NCBI GenBank assembly: GCA_965644315.1
Contig: CBFFRQ010000032.1
Coordinates: forward strand, 186,001-250,000
DNA length: 64,000 nucleotides
From: Caecitellus pseudoparvulus
Lineage: Eukaryota > Bigyra: Bicosoecida
Reading direction: 5' to 3'
Under the pieces are notes generated by a model. The model did no database searches. It was not told the origin of the DNA and saw only the letters and a program-made list of their open reading frames with translations. Below are positions 61,744-64,000 of this stretch, piece after piece (positions within the stretch are counted from its first letter, which is position 1; the number at the start of each line of letters is the position of its first letter). Both the position numbers and the translations under genes were made by a program.

Positions 61744-62260
61744 TGTCGCCTAAATTCGGTGTATAAATCAGAGAAACCGCTGTTCTTCGCAAGAATGGCT
61801 TCGTGAGGGCTGCTGTGACGCCGGGCGAAGCCAAGCAGATGTGCGGAGTTTCCGAGCGCGTTTCACACTCGCCGCACAGCACAGCGAAGAGCAAACGAAC
61901 GGAGCATGGAAGGCGTAGGTTCGTGCAAGTACCCGCACCTTTCAACGGTTTTCATTACGAAATTGGTCCAACAACGCGACTGCTGTGACCCTGCACAGTG
62001 CAAGCCCTTGTCGCAGGGGCGGTGGTGGTGTGAGCAGCTGGCCGAGCAAGGCCAAAGCGAGCAATCTGCCTGGTTGCGCAAAATACTTCACATACTCTTC
62101 TCGATACTTGGTGCGCAGTCTTACAAACTCAGCAGGCCTCCTGTAGCTGGCTATTGCCCTGCCTCTACTTTCCGAGCCCCCCTCTGCGCGTGCTGCACAA
62201 ACCAGCAGCAGGCAACACCACGCCGCTGCCGTAACCGCCTTCCACAAGCGCGCCAACACA
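61744..62260. promoter_or_regulatory. Divergent intergenic region, 517 bp
   Basis: Between two divergent starts. A minus-strand frame of 121 codons (62307-61942) crosses it, with a hydrophobic segment (AAAWCCLLLVCAARA) followed by a charged stretch (RLRTKYREEYVKYF); it overlaps the start exon of the metallopeptidase and lacks a recognised homologue, so I do not call it. The patch at 62,080-62,130 is AT-richer. Nothing else was recognised. Confidence 0.35.
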
Positions 62261-64000
62261 ATGGCGACTGAAGGCGGCGACCTGACAGCCGTCTCCGAGG
62301 CACGCATAGAGCAGGCGGTCCGAGACGATGGCTACTTCCACGCCACCTACCACACCGCGCGGCAAGATTTCCTCGCCGCAGCACAGACCGTGCCACACTG
62401 CCGCACACTCAGCCTGCGCATTGGGGAGGAGGAGGACTTGCGGTGAGTGCACTGGGCAGGCCCAGGACGCAGTGCCCAGTAGAAGCACACATTCACCCTT
62501 CTTGTCCTGCCTCGTCGCTCCCAGGGGCCCGTTCGGGGAGGAGCTGTGCATCACGCTGGCGATTGTGCGGTCGCCGGACGACGAGGAGGAGCCAGCGCAG
62601 CCCTCTGCCGTATTCCTGCACACCAGCGGGCTGCACGGCGTTGAGGGCTATGCGGGCTCAGCCATTCAGATCAAGATGCTGCAGGAGTGGGACTCCCTCG
62701 GCCCCAAGCTGTCAGCAGGCCAGCTGCTCGTGGTGGCGCACGCAGTGAACCCGTTCGGCATGGCGTGGCGATCTCGCTTTGACCAGGGGAACAGGGACCT
62801 CAACCGCAACGGGCTGAATGTGCGGGGCACTGCGGAGGAAGACAGCGCTCGCTTCGCGGCGTTGAAGGCAGAGGGGAACCCTGACTATGACACCTTCAGC
62901 GACGTCATCAACCCGACGACCATCGGCTGCTGCGACTGCTTCCCGCTCCGGGCAGCTTGCCTGCTTGCAGTGCACGGCATGGACCGCATGAAGCGGGCCA
63001 CTGCCACGGGGCAGTACGACAATGCTGCTGGCATTTTCTTTGGCGGCTTCTCCCTCGCTGAGAGCTACACGTCCCTGCTGCAGACGCTCGTGGCTCTGGG
63101 CGTGAACCGCGAGAACCCAAACCTGACCCGCTTCGCTCACGTGGACGTGCACACTGGCCTCGGGCAGCCAGGCGTGGCGTCGCTACTGGCGCCCGCGGGC
63201 CAGCCAGTCGGGCTCATTCGTAGCATTGCCGGCGTCGCGGGGGAGGCCCGGCGCACGCAGGACGGCACTGCCCTTCTCGTGCAAGGCAACAGCACTGCCG
63301 GCGTGGCATACCCCATGCAGGGGACGCTGGTGTGTGCCGTCGCGTCCCTGTTGGGCCCACAACACCCTGCCCTGTTCTCGGGGCTGACTCCGGGCACTGA
63401 AGGGGTGGATGGCTGGGAGGAGTGGGTGCGTGCGGAGGCCGCGGCGGCAGAGCCGACCCAAGCCCCTCTGGAGGGGGTGCCGGGGGCTCCTTCGGGTGCA
63501 GCCTCCACCCCTCCTGCCGAGGACGCCGAGGGGAAGGCAGATCCCCCCCAAGCTTCCCCTGTGGATGATTCGGATGTGACGCCAGTCATGCCGAACCCAG
63601 GGGATGCAGCAGCCGCTGCGCCAGGGGCCAGCGACGCGTCGCCCCCAGCTGCTGTCGAGCCCCCCAGCGCAGGGCAGGCCAAGACGCACGAATCGTCCCC
63701 TGCGAGGCATGTGGAGGGTGCCCCGACTCCCCCGCCTGGCACGCCGGCTGTGAAGCTGTTCTTCGCGCAGGAATTCGGCACCGTGCCGCCGGCGGAAGTG
63801 GTGCAGGCACTGCGCGCCTTGAACTGTGTGACTCGCGGCACACAGGAGCCGCTGCCCATCACGGCGCCTGAGCGCACGGCAGTGTTCAAGGCCTTCTTCG
63901 TCAGCACGCCTGAGTGGAAGGAGGCCATCCTGCGGCAGGGCGTGCAGGCATTCCAGCAGTTCGCGACGGCCACCTTTTCCCACACGGGCGAGGAGGGCCT
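62261..64000 (+). CDS. DUF2817 / M14-like zinc carboxypeptidase (cut by window end)
   Basis: Two exons, 62261-62442 and 62525 onward (82-bp intron, GTGAGT donor, CCAG acceptor); at least 551 residues are present. Exon 2 gives LHTSGLHGVEGYAGSAIQ with the zinc pair H98 and E101, VVAHAVNPFGMAW, then NRDLNRNGL and the third-ligand region HVDVHTGLGQPG (about 266-277). The family's C-terminal motif FFAQEFGTVP supplies the putative catalytic Glu477. This motif set defines the DUF2817 family of M14-like metallocarboxypeptidases. No signal peptide, so probably cytosolic. A Pro/Ala-rich insert of about 90 residues (63,440-63,740) separates the third ligand from the Glu motif, which is unusual. The substrate is unknown. 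Confidence 0.88.

Noticed and set aside
61942-62307. 121-codon minus-strand ORF with a hydrophobic segment and a charged stretch
   Set aside because: It overlaps the start exon of the metallopeptidase on the other strand and has no recognised homologue; mentioned in the intergenic entry only.
1-64000. Operons, ribosome-binding sites, CRISPR arrays, insertion sequences, tRNA or rRNA genes
   Set aside because: The window is eukaryotic; I found no cloverleaf, rRNA segment or spaced identical repeat that would support any of these.

Overview
This is a gene-dense stretch of nuclear DNA from a unicellular eukaryote, GC-rich by eye, with intergenic gaps from 2 bp to about 0.9 kb. The gene content points to a flagellate: there is a clear BBS5 (BBSome subunit, a cilium marker) beside an MPS1/TTK checkpoint kinase, a RagC/D GTPase, an ATG2-like chorein protein, the RNA 5'-kinase CLP1 and a TMX/PDI-type thioredoxin. 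The giant receptor with GCC2/GCC3-like N-terminus, beta-helix and polytopic C-terminus resembles proteins of marine protists (stramenopiles, haptophytes, apusomonads). I cannot fix the lineage from this window. Most introns are 69-74 bp, with GTG(A/C)G donors and CAG acceptors.

Layout. 1-2 kb: the end of an unrecognised gene and a convergent ankyrin protein. 2.3-6.3 kb: a large unrecognised protein with Ser/Asp tracts and three 51-residue repeats. 6.5-12.7 kb: MPS1/TTK kinase and a RAP-domain, probably mitochondrial, protein. 12.8-20.2 kb (minus): ATG2-like protein and RagC/D. 21.1-33.3 kb: a single-exon 4,073-residue receptor-like protein. 33.3-35.6 kb (minus): unrecognised protein. 35.8-39.7 kb: two head-to-head type-B carboxylesterase paralogues. 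39.9-47.0 kb: a 2.27-k residue disordered protein. 47.0-49.8 kb (minus): predicted mitochondrial helical-repeat protein. 50.2-54.4 kb: CLP1, then TMX-like and BBS5 on the minus strand. 54.5-58.0 kb: a distinctive segment holding a fragment that looks like the C-terminal tail of UTP20 and an ankyrin gene, bounded by degenerate direct repeats. 58.0-61.7 kb (minus): a protein with twelve P[S/L]WMQEAS repeats. 62.3-64.0 kb: a DUF2817/M14-like metallocarboxypeptidase that runs off the window.

The genes do not form an operon; they are independent eukaryotic units, often in convergent or divergent pairs. The most unusual items are the giant receptor, with about 13 copies of a Cys-pair module that I cannot name and a C-type-lectin-like domain set in a beta-helix region, and the repeat-bounded ankyrin/UTP20-tail segment.
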